From NCBI GenBank assembly GCA_033856195.1, contig JAWVFL010000018.1:1-64000 (forward strand): a stretch of 64,000 bases of DNA, in the 5' to 3' direction. The notes under the pieces are model-generated. The model ran no database searches. It saw only the letters and a list, made by a program, of their open reading frames with translations, and had not been told where the DNA came from. This DNA is from VRUE01 sp033856195 (GTDB lineage: Bacteria > Actinomycetota > Thermoleophilia > Solirubrobacterales > 70-9). Shown here one piece after another: positions 1 through 9,397 of this stretch (positions are counted from its first letter, which is position 1; each line of letters opens with the position of its first letter). The translations under genes were made by a program, and so were the position numbers.

Positions 1-3000
1 CGACGAGAACAACACAAAAGCCGAGAGCCCCATCCCCGCGGTCAGCTCGTGCAGGTGCCAGGCGCCCCGGGCCTTGGGGGCGAAGACGCGCCCGAGCCGC
101 TCGGCGTCCATCGAGTCGATCGTGCCGTCATCGAGGGCGCCGGCGGTGTGGATCACGGCGCCGAGCGGGTACTCGGGGTCGATCGAGCCGAGCAGCGCCT
201 CGAGCTGGGCGCGCTCGGAGACGTCGCAGGCCTCGATCCGGACCGAGGCGCCGAGCGCCTGCAGCTCGGCGAGCAGCTCGGCGGCGCCCTCGGCCTCGGG
301 GCCGCCGCGGCTGGCGAGGAGCAGGTGGCGGGCGCCGTGGGGCTCGACCAGGTGGCGGGCGATCAGCCCGCCGAGGCCGCCGGTGCCGCCACTGATCAGC
401 ACGGTGCGCCCAGGGTCGAGCGCCCGGGGGATCTCCAATACGACCTTGCCGACGTTGCGGCCCTCGCGCAGGTGGCGGAAGGCCTCGGGCGCCTGGCGCA
501 CGTCCCAGGAGCTGGTCGGGGCGGGGGCGATCTCCCCTGCCTCGATCAGGGCGGCGATCTCGCCCAGGATCTCGCCCATGCGCTCTGTTCCCGCCTCGCC
601 GAGGTCGAAGGCGCGGTAGGCGACGCCGGGGTGCTCGGCGGCGACCGTCTCGGGGTCGCGGACGTCGGTCTTGCCCATCTCCAGGAAGCGCCCGCCGCGG
701 GGCAGGAGCGCCAGGGAGGCGTCGACGAACTCCCCGGCGAGGGAGTTGAGCACGACGTCCACTCCCTCTCCCCCGGTCTGCTCGAGGAAGCGCTCTTCGA
801 ACTCGATATCGCGCGAGGAGGCGATGTGGTCTGAGGCGACTCCCAGCTCGCCCAGCGCCTCCCACTTGGCGGGGCTGGCGGTGGCATAGACCTCGGCGCC
901 GCGGTGGCGGGCGAGCTGGATCGCCGCCATGCCGACGCCGCCGGCTCCGGCATGGACCAGGATCCTCTCCCCCGCCTTCAGCTCGGCGAGGTCGATCAGG
1001 CCGTAGTGAGCGGTCAGGCTGACGAGTGGCAGAGCGGCGCCCTGCTCAAGGCTCCAGCCCTCTGGCAGTCGGATCAGCAGCTCCCGCTCGGCTACCGCCA
1101 GGGGCCCGAAGGCGCCGGGGATCATGCCCAGGACGCGCTCGCCGACCTCGAGGTCACTGACCTCGGGGCCGACCTCGACCACAGTGCCGGCTCCCTCGCC
1201 GCCGATCGCCGCCTCGCCGGGATAGACGCCCAGGACCGACATCACGTCGCGGAAGTTGAGCCCGGCGGCGTGTACCGCGATCCGCACCTGGCTTGGCCCA
1301 AGCGGCTCTTCGGCCATGGGCGCCGGCACGAGGGAGAGACCGTCGAGGGTGCCGCGGGTGGGGGCGTCGAGCACCCAGGGGCCGAGCGGGGCGACCAATG
1401 AGCCGCCCTGCACGGGAGGGCCGATCCGCGGTGCCAGCAGGCGCCCCTCGCGCAGGGCCAGCTGGGGCTCCTCCGCGCAGGCCGCAAGAGCGGCGGGAAG
1501 GGCCTCCTCGGAGGCCTTCGAGCCATCCGTGTCGATCAGGGCGAAGCGGCCGGGGTGCTCGGCCTGGGCACTGCGGAGCAGGCCCCAGACGGCGGCGCCG
1601 GCCAGGTCGGGGTCCTCGCCCGCGGCGGCGGCGGCGTTCCTCGTCAGCAGGGCGAGGATCGGCGTCTGCTCTGGCTCGGGCTCCTGGGCGAGCCACTGCT
1701 GGACGACTTCAAGGGCGGCGGCGGCCGTCGCCTGGGCTGCGGCCGCGACGTCGGCGGCGGCCTCGGCTGTGCCGTCCCCGATGCGATCCTCCTCGCCCCC
1801 GGGGGCATCCCCGCGCTCCAGCTCGGCGAGGGGCACGAGCTTGGCCCGGGCCTCACCCTCTCCGGCAGGCACCTCCTTCCAGTTCAAGGCCAGCAGGTCC
1901 TCGCGCGGGCGGGCCTGCCCCTGGAGCGCCTCGGGGGGCAAGGGGCGCATGCGCAGCGAGCCGATCCGCCCCAGCGGGCGCCCGTCGGGGCCGGCCAGAT
2001 CGAAACTCGCGGACTCCCCCTCGAAGGCGATCCGCACCCGCAGCGAATCGGCCCCCACCTCCCCCACCGCGATCCGCTCCCAGGCGAAGGGCAGGGCGGC
2101 GCCCGCCTCCTCCCCGTCTTTGAGGCTGCCGAGCAGGGCGGCGTGAAAGGCGGCGTCCAAAAGGGCCGGGTGGATCGCCCAGCGCTCTGCTTCGGTGGCC
2201 TGCTCGGGGGCGAGGGAGACCTCGGCGTAGATCTCCTTGCCCACCCTCCAGGCGCCCTGCAGGCCCTGGAAGGCGGGGCCGTAGTCGAAGCCGGCCTCGG
2301 CGAGGCGCCCGTAGAGGGAGGCGGCGTCGAGCGGCTCTGCGCCCGGGGGCGGCCACTGGGCAAGCGGCTCAGCTGGCTGGCTTGCCCGCTCGGCGAGCAC
2401 CCCGCGGGCGTTGCAGCTCCACTCGCTCCCCTCGGTGCCCTCGGGGCGGGAGTGGATCGAGATCTCCCGCTCGCCGTCCTCGGTGGGTGCACCGACCTTG
2501 ACCCGCAGCGCCACCCCACCGGTCTCGGGCAGGATCAAGGGCGCCGGCAGGAGCAGCTCGGCCACCTCCTCACAGCCCGCCCGGGCGGCCGCCTCCAGGG
2601 CCAGCTCCATGAAGGCCGTGCCGGGGAGGAGGACCATGTCGCCGATCGCGTGATCGGCGAGCCAGGGGTGGGTCTGCAGCGAGAGGCGGCCGCTGAGGGT
2701 CAGCTCGCCCCCCTCGGGGTCGGCGATCGCGGCGCCGAGCAGTGGGTGCTCGGCGGCCTCGAGGCCGATCGCTGCGGGATCGGAGCCGCCCTGGGAATCG
2801 AGCCAGAAGCGGCGGCGCTGAAAGGGATATGTGGGCAGGGAGACCGGCTTTGCCCCGCTGCCGGCGAAGAAGGCTTCCCAATCGGGCTCTGCCCCGTGGG
2901 CATGGGCGCGGGCCATAGCGGAGACGATGCACTCGGCCTCCCCGCGTCCCTCGCGCAGGGTCGCGATCAGGGCCGGCGGCTGCTCGTCCTCGCCTTGCAA

Positions 3001-6000
3001 GGTTGCGGCGGCCATCGCGCAGAGCACCGCCTCGGGGCCGAGCTCGATGTAGGTGGTGGCGCCTTGGGCGCTCAGCGTCTGGATGCCCTGGGCGAAGCGC
3101 ACCGGCTCTCGCGCCTGGGCGACCCAGTAGGCGGGGTCGGTGGCCTGCTCCGCTGAGAGCAGCTCGCCGCTGGTGTTGGAGAGCAGCGCCAGGGCCGGGG
3201 CCTCGAAGGAGATCTCGGCGAGGACCTTCGAGAAGGGCTCCAGCATCGGCTCGATCAGGGGGGAGTGGAAGGCGTGGGAGACGGCGAGGCGCTTGGTCTT
3301 CGCGCCCTGGGCTTGCCAGTGGGCCTCGATCTCCGCGATCGCCTCCGCGGCGCCGGAGATCACGGTGGCGTTGGGGGCGTTGACCGCGGCCAGGGAGACC
3401 AGCTCCTCCCTGCCCTCGATCGAGGCCAGGGCCTGCGCCTCGGTTGCCTCGATAGCCAGCATCGCCCCGCCCTCGGGCAGCTCCCCCATCAGGGCGCCGC
3501 GGGCGCAGATCAGCCTCGCCGCGTCGGGCAGGTCGAAGACCCCGGCGAGGTGGGCGGCGACTATCTCCCCCACCGAGTGGCCGCCGAGCAGCTCTGCCTT
3601 GAGGCCGAAGGATCCGAGCAGGCGGTAGAGGGCCAGCTCGGTGGCGAAGAGCGCCGGCTGGGCGTAGGTGGTGTGGTCGAGCAGCGCTGCCTCTTCGGAT
3701 CCCGGCTTTGCGAAGAGCAGCTGCTTCAGCGGGCGATCGAGGTGGCGGTCGAGCTGCTCGCAGGCTTGATCGAGCGCCTCGGCGTAGGCGGGGCAGCTCT
3801 CGTATAGCTCCTGCCCCATCCCCGCCCGCTGGGAGCCCTGGCCGGTGAAGAGGAAGGCGAGGCGGCCGCTGGAGGCCCTGGCGGTGTGGAGGTGGGGCGA
3901 GGGCGCCCCCGCGGCGAGGGCGGCGAGAGCGCTCTGCAGCTCCTTGGGGTCGGAGGCAAGGAGCGCCGCGCGGCGCTCCAACTGGGCCCTGGTGGTGGCG
4001 AGGGAGAGGGAGAGGTCGGTGAGCTCTGCCTCGGGGTGGGCTCGCAGGTGAGCGCCAAGACGCTCGGCCGATGCGGCAAGGGCCTCGGGGGAGCGGGCCG
4101 AGAGCAGGAAGGGCAGCGGCCCGGGTAGGGGGCGCCCCGTTGGCTCATCGTCCTTGGTGGAGGCGCCCGGGTCGGGGTCCCGTCCGCCCACGGGCGCCTC
4201 CTCCAAGATCAGGTGGGCGTTGGTGCCCGAGGCGCCGAAGGAGGAGACCCCGGCCCGGCGGGGGCGGCCATCGGCCTTCCACTCGGTCGCCTCGGTGACC
4301 AGCTCGATCTGACCCGCCTCCCAGTCGACCTTCGAGGAGGGGGCGTCGACGTGCAGGGTCTTGGGCAGCATCCCCTCGCCCATCGCCAAGACCGCCTTGA
4401 TCACCCCGGCCACCCCTGCCGCTGCCTGGGTGTGGCCGATGTTGGACTTGACCGAGCCGAGCAGCAGCGGGCGCTCGCGCTCTTGGCCGTAGGTGGCGAG
4501 CAGGGCGTTTGCCTCGATCGGGTCGCCCAGCGTCGTCCCGGTGCCGTGGGCCTCGACCACGTCCACGTCGCTTGGCTTTAGGCGAGCGTTGGCCAGGGCC
4601 TGGCGGATCACCCGTTCCTGGGAGGGGCCGTTGGGGGCGGTGAGGCCGTTGGAGGCGCCGTCCTGGTTGACCGCTGAGGCGCGGATCGTGGCGAGGACGC
4701 GGTGGCCCTTGGCCTCGGCGTCGGAGAGGCGCTCCAAGACGAGCAGGCCGACGCCCTCGGCGAAGCCGACGCCGTCTGCTGCCTCGGCGAAGGCCTTGCA
4801 GCGCCCGTCGGGGGAGAGGCCGCGCTGGCGGGCGAACTCGGCGAAGAGCCCGGGACTCCCCAGGATCGTCGCGCCTCCCGCCAGGGCCAGCGAGCATTCG
4901 CCTCCCTGCAGCGCTTTGGAGGCCAGGTGGATGGCGACGAGCGAGGAGGAGCAGGCGGTGTCGACGGTGATAGCCGGCCCCTCGAGGCCGAGCCGGTAGG
5001 CGATGCGGCCGGAGGCGACGCTGGCGAAGCTGCCGGTCAGCCGGTAGCCGTCGAGCTCCGGCTGGGTCGCTCGCAGGCCGGCCGTGTAGTCCTGCGAGCT
5101 GATCCCGGCGAAGACGCCCGTCGGGCTCGCCCGCAGAGAATCCGGATCGATGCCCGCGCCCTCCAGCGCCTGCCAAGCCACCTCGAGGAGAAGCCGCTGC
5201 TGCGGGTCCATCGCCAGCACCTCGCGCGGCGAGATGCCGAAGAACTCGGCGTCGAAACCGCCGGCATCGGCGAGGAAGCCCCCTCGCGGAGCGCCGTCGG
5301 CCGCGGGCACGGAGTCGAACGCGCGGTCGAGATCCCAACCCCGATCGTCGGGAAAGGCGCCGATGAGATCGCGTCCCTCCCGCAGCGCTTCCCAGAGCGC
5401 CTCGGGGCCGTCGATGCCGCCGGGGTACTGGCAGGCCATGCCCACTATCGCGATCGGCTCATCCCGCCTGGCGCTGACGCTCGCCCCCGATGAAGTGGGC
5501 AGCGCCGTTTTACCGAGTGCTTTCTCGACCAGCAGACTCGCCAACACGGCCGGCGTCGGATGGTCGAAGATCGCCGTCGTCGGCAGCGAGACGTCGGTCG
5601 CGGAGCGCAGCCGATTGCGCAGCTCGACCGCGTCAAGCGACTCCAGGCCGAGCTCCTTGAAGTTCGAATTCGCGTCGATCTCGGCGGCCGAACCGAGATC
5701 GAGCACGCTGGCCAGCTCGGCCCTGACCACGGCGAGGGCCGTCTCCCGTCGCGATGACTCGGGCAGATCTTCCAGCTCGGCCGCCAACCGCCCCACCCCG
5801 GGAGAGGGCGCTGACTCCCCTGCGGATCGCGCCGGAATATCGCCACGCGGATGGCGCTCGGGTTCGAGTGGACGGGCAGGCAGCCGCAACCGAGGCGCCG
5901 GTCCCCCAGCGAAGAACGCACCCCAATCCACGTCGACGCCCGCGATATGCGCTTCCGCCACGGATGCGGCAAAGCGCGCCGGCCCACCCTCGCCGCGCCG

Positions 6001-7797
6001 CAAGGTGCCCAGCGCCACGGCGCTCTCGTCGTCGACGCCGAGGACCGCATCGATCGTCTCCTGCAAGCCGAATGCGAGGACCGGGTGGGGCCCGATCTCG
6101 ATCAATGCGTGCGGACCGTGCTCGAGCAGGGCGCGAACGACCGGCTCGAGCTGAACCGGCTGTCGCAGGTTGCGGTACCAGTATTCGGGACCGAGCTCCT
6201 TGGTGTCGACGACGCCGCCGGTCACCGTCGAGTGGAAGGGGATCTCGGCGGAGCGAGGGGAGATCGGCGCAAACGCCCCGAGCATCTCGTCCTTCACGGT
6301 CTCGATCTGCGCCGAATGAGCGGCGTAGTCGACGGCAATGCGCTGAGCGGAGACTCCCTCGGCGGCCCAGCTCGCAAGCAGCTCCTCGAGCGCACCGGTC
6401 TCTCCCGAGACCACGACCGAAGATGGCCCGTTGATCCCCGCGAGGCAGACACGCTCGCCGAATTCCTCCAGGCACTCCGCCACCTCGGCGGCGGTCAGGC
6501 TCACCGAGACCATGCCGCCGTGACCGGTGAGCGGCACAGAGATGCGGCTGTGCAGTGCGCCGAGCCTTGCGGCGTCGTCGAGCGAGAGCCCCCCGGCGAT
6601 GTGTGCGGCCGCGATCTCGCCCTGCGACTGCCCCATGACCATCGCCGGCTCGATTCCGCAATCGCGCCACAGCTGGGCAAGGGCGATCGTCACCAGCAGC
6701 AGGGCCGGCTGAAGGACGTCGAGGCGCCCGAGCCAGGCGCCGCTCTCCTCGCAAACAGCCTCCCTCAGAGACCAGTCCACGAAGGGCTCGACCGCTTCCT
6801 CGCATGCCTCCATGTGCCGGGCAAATGCCGGTGAGGCGAAGAGGAGGTCGCGAGCCATCCCCGGCCACTGGCCACCCTGACCGGGGAAGACAAAGACCGG
6901 CGGCAGCGCGGAGGCGCGCGCACGACCGCCAAGGCCGCGATCCCTGGCGCCTGCCGCCAGGGCGGAGAGCTGAGCCAGGAGCTCGTCGTGGCTGGAGCCG
7001 ATGCAAACGGCGCGGTGGGAAAGGTGGGTCCGGCCGGTGGCGAGCGAGAATCCCAGCTCGACCGGTTCCACTCCGGGGTCGGCTTCCAGGTAATCGACGA
7101 GCTGACCCGCTTGGAATTGGAGCGCGTCCTCGCCGCAGCCCGAGATCGGCCACGGGATCGCGCTCGGAAGCGGTTGCTCGACGCTCGACGAGACCCGGCG
7201 GCCGCCCTCGGCAGGCTCGAGCGCCCGGGCGGTCTCGATCAGGCCGGCAATCCCCACCATGTCCTCGAGCTCGACGTATCGGATAGCGGCGTGTCCCAGC
7301 CCGGAACGTTCCGGATCCGCTTCATCCGTGGGATCCGCGACAGCGGTGCCGCGGATTGCGCAGTAGACGGGATCCCCGCCGAGCAGCGCCTCCTGCAGGG
7401 GCTTGAGGGTCACGATCCCCGGCCTCTCGAGGCCGGGGCCCAGGTCGCCGGCTAGGGCGATCTCGCACTCGCCCGCGAGCAGGCTCTCGCAGGCGGCGCG
7501 CACGGCGACCAGCGAGGAGGACTCCACCGTGTCCAAGGAGAGACCCGGGCCGTCCAGGCCGAGGGCGCGGACAACTCGACTGGCGCCGACGCTGGGATCC
7601 GCGTCCCCGCCTTTGCCGAGAAAGACCCCCACTCGCCCGCCACGAGGATCTCCGAGGGGAATGCCCGCGTCCTCCAGGGCCTCCCAGGCGAGCTCGTGCG
7701 CCAGGCGCTCGGGCGATACCTCAACGGCAGCGCCGGGCAGCCGCCAGCCAATGCCGGCGACAGCGATCAGCGAGCCTTCCCCAGAGGCTCCGGTCAA
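1..7797 (-). CDS. Modular type I polyketide synthase, 3' end beyond window
   Basis: The frame is open from 7797 to base 1 (2599 codons) and leaves the window inside a ketoreductase, so the C-terminus is missing. The start is forced: an in-frame TAG lies five codons upstream and TTG at 7797 is the only start codon between, preceded by GGGAGGGG. Domains by residue: eroded KS 8-215; acyltransferase 300-600 (GQSQGE, YAAH, methylmalonyl-like); ACP 690-760 (Ser in GLESLDAVEL); KS 778-1200 with DTACSSS, HGTGT and NIGH; AT 1315-1620 (GHSVGE, HAFH, malonyl type); DH 1675-1950 (HPWLADHAIG, HPALLDAAFH); ER 2125-2430 (NFRDVM, AGAGGVG); KR from 2455 (GGTGGLGG, LDD motif, B-type). The first KS is much shorter than normal and has Glu92 where the catalytic Cys belongs (DTVESSS). 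The second module should add and fully reduce one malonyl unit. The substrate calls rest on motifs only. Confidence 0.95.
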   Translation of the reverse strand, partial: MTGASGEGSLIAVAGIGWRLPGAAVEVSPERLAHELAWEALEDAGIPLGDPRGGRVGVFLGKGGDADPSVGASRVVRALGLDGPGLSLDTVESSSLVAVRAACESLLAGECEIALAGDLGPGLERPGIVTLKPLQEALLGGDPVYCAIRGTAVADPTDEADPERSGLGHAAIRYVELEDMVGIAGLIETARALEPAEGGRRVSSSVEQPLPSAIPWPISGCGEDALQFQAGQLVDYLEADPGVEPVELGFSLATGRTHLSHRAVCIGSSHDELLAQLSALAAGARDRGLGGRARASALPPVFVFPGQGGQWPGMARDLLFASPAFARHMEACEEAVEPFVDWSLREAVCEESGAWLGRLDVLQPALLLVTIALAQLWRDCGIEPAMVMGQSQGEIAAAHIAGGLSLDDAARLGALHSRISVPLTGHGGMVSVSLTAAEVAECLEEFGERVCLAGINGPSSVVVSGETGALEELLASWAAEGVSAQRIAVDYAAHSAQIETVKDEMLGAFAPISPRSAEIPFHSTVTGGVVDTKELGPEYWYRNLRQPVQLEPVVRALLEHGPHALIEIGPHPVLAFGLQETIDAVLGVDDESAVALGTLRRGEGGPARFAASVAEAHIAGVDVDWGAFFAGGPAPRLRLPARPLEPERHPRGDIPARSAGESAPSPGVGRLAAELEDLPESSRRETALAVVRAELASVLDLGSAAEIDANSNFKELGLESLDAVELRNRLRSATDVSLPTTAIFDHPTPAVLASLLVEKALGKTALPTSSGASVSARRDEPIAIVGMACQYPGGIDGPEALWEALREGRDLIGAFPDDRGWDLDRAFDSVPAADGAPRGGFLADAGGFDAEFFGISPREVLAMDPQQRLLLEVAWQALEGAGIDPDSLRASPTGVFAGISSQDYTAGLRATQPELDGYRLTGSFASVASGRIAYRLGLEGPAITVDTACSSSLVAIHLASKALQGGECSLALAGGATILGSPGLFAEFARQRGLSPDGRCKAFAEAADGVGFAEGVGLLVLERLSDAEAKGHRVLATIRASAVNQDGASNGLTAPNGPSQERVIRQALANARLKPSDVDVVEAHGTGTTLGDPIEANALLATYGQERERPLLLGSVKSNIGHTQAAAGVAGVIKAVLAMGEGMLPKTLHVDAPSSKVDWEAGQIELVTEATEWKADGRPRRAGVSSFGASGTNAHLILEEAPVGGRDPDPGASTKDDEPTGRPLPGPLPFLLSARSPEALAASAERLGAHLRAHPEAELTDLSLSLATTRAQLERRAALLASDPKELQSALAALAAGAPSPHLHTARASSGRLAFLFTGQGSQRAGMGQELYESCPAYAEALDQACEQLDRHLDRPLKQLLFAKPGSEEAALLDHTTYAQPALFATELALYRLLGSFGLKAELLGGHSVGEIVAAHLAGVFDLPDAARLICARGALMGELPEGGAMLAIEATEAQALASIEGREELVSLAAVNAPNATVISGAAEAIAEIEAHWQAQGAKTKRLAVSHAFHSPLIEPMLEPFSKVLAEISFEAPALALLSNTSGELLSAEQATDPAYWVAQAREPVRFAQGIQTLSAQGATTYIELGPEAVLCAMAAATLQGEDEQPPALIATLREGRGEAECIVSAMARAHAHGAEPDWEAFFAGSGAKPVSLPTYPFQRRRFWLDSQGGSDPAAIGLEAAEHPLLGAAIADPEGGELTLSGRLSLQTHPWLADHAIGDMVLLPGTAFMELALEAAARAGCEEVAELLLPAPLILPETGGVALRVKVGAPTEDGEREISIHSRPEGTEGSEWSCNARGVLAERASQPAEPLAQWPPPGAEPLDAASLYGRLAEAGFDYGPAFQGLQGAWRVGKEIYAEVSLAPEQATEAERWAIHPALLDAAFHAALLGSLKDGEEAGAALPFAWERIAVGEVGADSLRVRIAFEGESASFDLAGPDGRPLGRIGSLRMRPLPPEALQGQARPREDLLALNWKEVPAGEGEARAKLVPLAELERGDAPGGEEDRIGDGTAEAAADVAAAAQATAAAALEVVQQWLAQEPEPEQTPILALLTRNAAAAAGEDPDLAGAAVWGLLRSAQAEHPGRFALIDTDGSKASEEALPAALAACAEEPQLALREGRLLAPRIGPPVQGGSLVAPLGPWVLDAPTRGTLDGLSLVPAPMAEEPLGPSQVRIAVHAAGLNFRDVMSVLGVYPGEAAIGGEGAGTVVEVGPEVSDLEVGERVLGMIPGAFGPLAVAERELLIRLPEGWSLEQGAALPLVSLTAHYGLIDLAELKAGERILVHAGAGGVGMAAIQLARHRGAEVYATASPAKWEALGELGVASDHIASSRDIEFEERFLEQTGGEGVDVVLNSLAGEFVDASLALLPRGGRFLEMGKTDVRDPETVAAEHPGVAYRAFDLGEAGTERMGEILGEIAALIEAGEIAPAPTSSWDVRQAPEAFRHLREGRNVGKVVLEIPRALDPGRTVLISGGTGGLGGLIARHLVEPHGARHLLLASRGGPEAEGAAELLAELQALGASVRIEACDVSERAQLEALLGSIDPEYPLGAVIHTAGALDDGTIDSMDAERLGRVFAPKARGAWHLHELTAGMGLSAFVLFSS

Positions 7798-7862
7798 TTT
7801 TACCCCTCCCTAGCAATTCGCAAGTGCAGCGAAAACAGCGTAGTTCGCCGCTCCGGCAAGAG

Positions 7863-8546
7863 TCAAAAATCGACTGTGGCGGAGTCGTCGGCCGCCGTGC
7901 TCAGCGCGATCGCGCAGAGCAGCAGGCCCTCCGCGGCAAGCCAGCGCCCGGTGAAGCGGTCGAGCGCGCGGCCGTTCACGGTCGGCCCGGCGACGAGCAG
8001 CTGGGCCTCGAAGCCGCCGCTGGAGCGGTCGATCGTGACGCTGGCGTCCTCGAAGCCGAGCCAGCATCGCGCCAGCGGGAACCAGGCCTTGTAGATCGAC
8101 TCCTTGATGCTGAAGAGGAGCCTGTCCCAGCTGACGCCGGGGTCCGCGGCGGCCGCCGCCTCGATCCAGCGCCGCTCCTCGGGCAGGGCGATGTCGCCGA
8201 TCAGGCCCTCGGGGAGCGAATCGTCCACCTCTGCATCGACCCCGATCGTGAGCAGCTCGGTCGCCGGCGCGACGGCGCAGGCCCGGTAGCCCGCGCAGTG
8301 CGTGATGCTGCCGACGATCCCGCGCGGCCAGACCGGCTCTCCGCGGGACCCTGCCGGTATCGGCTGCGCCGGGTATCCAAGCCGGGACAGCGCCCGGCGA
8401 GCGCAGGCTCGGGCGGTGACGAACTCGCGCCGGCGTTTCTCGACCGCTTGGCCGAGCGCCACCTCCTCCTCCGGGAAGAGCTCGGTGTCGAGCTCCCCGG
8501 TGGTGAAGACCACGGCCGTGCCGCGAGGCAGGATGCGCTCAAGCAT
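7863..8546 (-). CDS. pptT: 4'-phosphopantetheinyl transferase, PptT type
   Basis: Transfers phosphopantetheine from CoA to the ACP serine of carrier proteins and so activates PKS and fatty-acid-type enzymes. The 227-residue product, started at ATG 8546, has the same length as mycobacterial PptT and shares its landmarks: THCAGYRA near residue 80, the metal-binding GVDAE, and WDRLLFSIKESIYKAW with the KExxxK signature, followed by WLGFEDA. An upstream in-frame start would overlap the preceding gene deeply. ATG 8546 overlaps it by only 8 bases, which fits translational coupling. It lies 65 bases before the PKS start, so the PKS just downstream is its obvious substrate. Family assignment is strong. 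Whether it also serves housekeeping carriers is unknown. Confidence 0.93.
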   Translation of the reverse strand: MLERILPRGTAVVFTTGELDTELFPEEEVALGQAVEKRRREFVTARACARRALSRLGYPAQPIPAGSRGEPVWPRGIVGSITHCAGYRACAVAPATELLTIGVDAEVDDSLPEGLIGDIALPEERRWIEAAAAADPGVSWDRLLFSIKESIYKAWFPLARCWLGFEDASVTIDRSSGGFEAQLLVAGPTVNGRALDRFTGRWLAAEGLLLCAIALSTAADDSATVDF

Positions 8547-9378
8547 CGGCGGCCTCCGGCAGGATCTCCCGCGGTCGCACCCGCCACTGCGGCCAGCGCC
8601 TGCGCTCCCGCGGGTAGCCGAGCGAGACCTCCTCGAAGCGGACACCGTCGTGGAAGGTCGTGCGCGGGATGTGGAGGTGCCCGTAGACGACGGCCCTGGC
8701 GCGGAAGCGGCGGTGCCAGTCGGCGGTCCTCTCGGTGCCGCACCACTGCGCGAACTCGGGATGCCGCAACGCCCGCGTTGGCTCGACCAGGAGCGGAAAG
8801 TGGTTCACCAGCACGGTCGGCAGGGACGAATCCGCGGCGGCCAGCCGCCGTTCGGCCTCGGCTACCCGCGCCTCGCACCAGGCCTCACGGGTCGGGAAGG
8901 GATCGGGGTGCAGCAGGTACTCGTCGACGCAGACGACGCCGGCCTCGTGGGCCCGTCGCAGGGCCGCCTCCGGGGTCGCCGCCACGTTGCGGCCGAAGGA
9001 GTAGTCGTAGAGCAGGAAAAGCGGGGCGACGAGCGCCGGGCCGCCGGGACCTTCCCAGACGGAGAAGGGGTCCTCTGGCGTGAGCACGCCGATGCGCCTG
9101 CAGAGCTCGACCAGGTGCCGGTAGCGGCGCTCGCCGCGCAGTTGCAGGGGATCGCTCTTATAGGTGAGCAGCTCGTGGTTTCCCGGCACCCAGATCACGC
9201 GGGCAAAGCGCTCGCCCAGGAGCCGCAGCGCCCATTCGACCCTGGCGTGATCGTCGGCCACGTCGCCGCCGACGATCAGCCAGTCCTCGGCGGAGTGCGG
9301 CTGCATGCGCTGGACGATCTCGCGGTTCTCGGGGTGATCGACGTGCAGGTCGCTTACCGCGAAGAGGCCGCCACTCAC
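8539..9378 (-). CDS. pptH: Metallophosphoesterase, PptH-like phosphopantetheinyl hydrolase
   Basis: A 279-residue calcineurin-like phosphoesterase with the metal-binding series SDLHVDHP (residues 9-16), GGDVADDH and PGNHELL. GTG 9378 is preceded by AGGG about six bases away. In mycobacteria the pptT gene sits in an operon with Rv2795c (PptH), a metallophosphoesterase that removes phosphopantetheine from carrier proteins and opposes PptT. Here the same two families overlap by 8 bases in the same order, which is why I call it PptH-like rather than a general phosphatase. The catalytic assignment is inference from family and context; another phosphodiester substrate is possible. Confidence 0.8.
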   Translation of the reverse strand: MSGGLFAVSDLHVDHPENREIVQRMQPHSAEDWLIVGGDVADDHARVEWALRLLGERFARVIWVPGNHELLTYKSDPLQLRGERRYRHLVELCRRIGVLTPEDPFSVWEGPGGPALVAPLFLLYDYSFGRNVAATPEAALRRAHEAGVVCVDEYLLHPDPFPTREAWCEARVAEAERRLAAADSSLPTVLVNHFPLLVEPTRALRHPEFAQWCGTERTADWHRRFRARAVVYGHLHIPRTTFHDGVRFEEVSLGYPRERRRWPQWRVRPREILPEAADA

Positions 9379-9397
9379 CCGTGACCCTGCGACGCCG

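Noticed and set aside
5633..7153. A 506-codon minus-strand frame inside the PKS
   Set aside because: It is Arg/Gly-rich and out of frame with the PKS, whose KS, AT and ACP motifs all fall in the frame starting at 7797.
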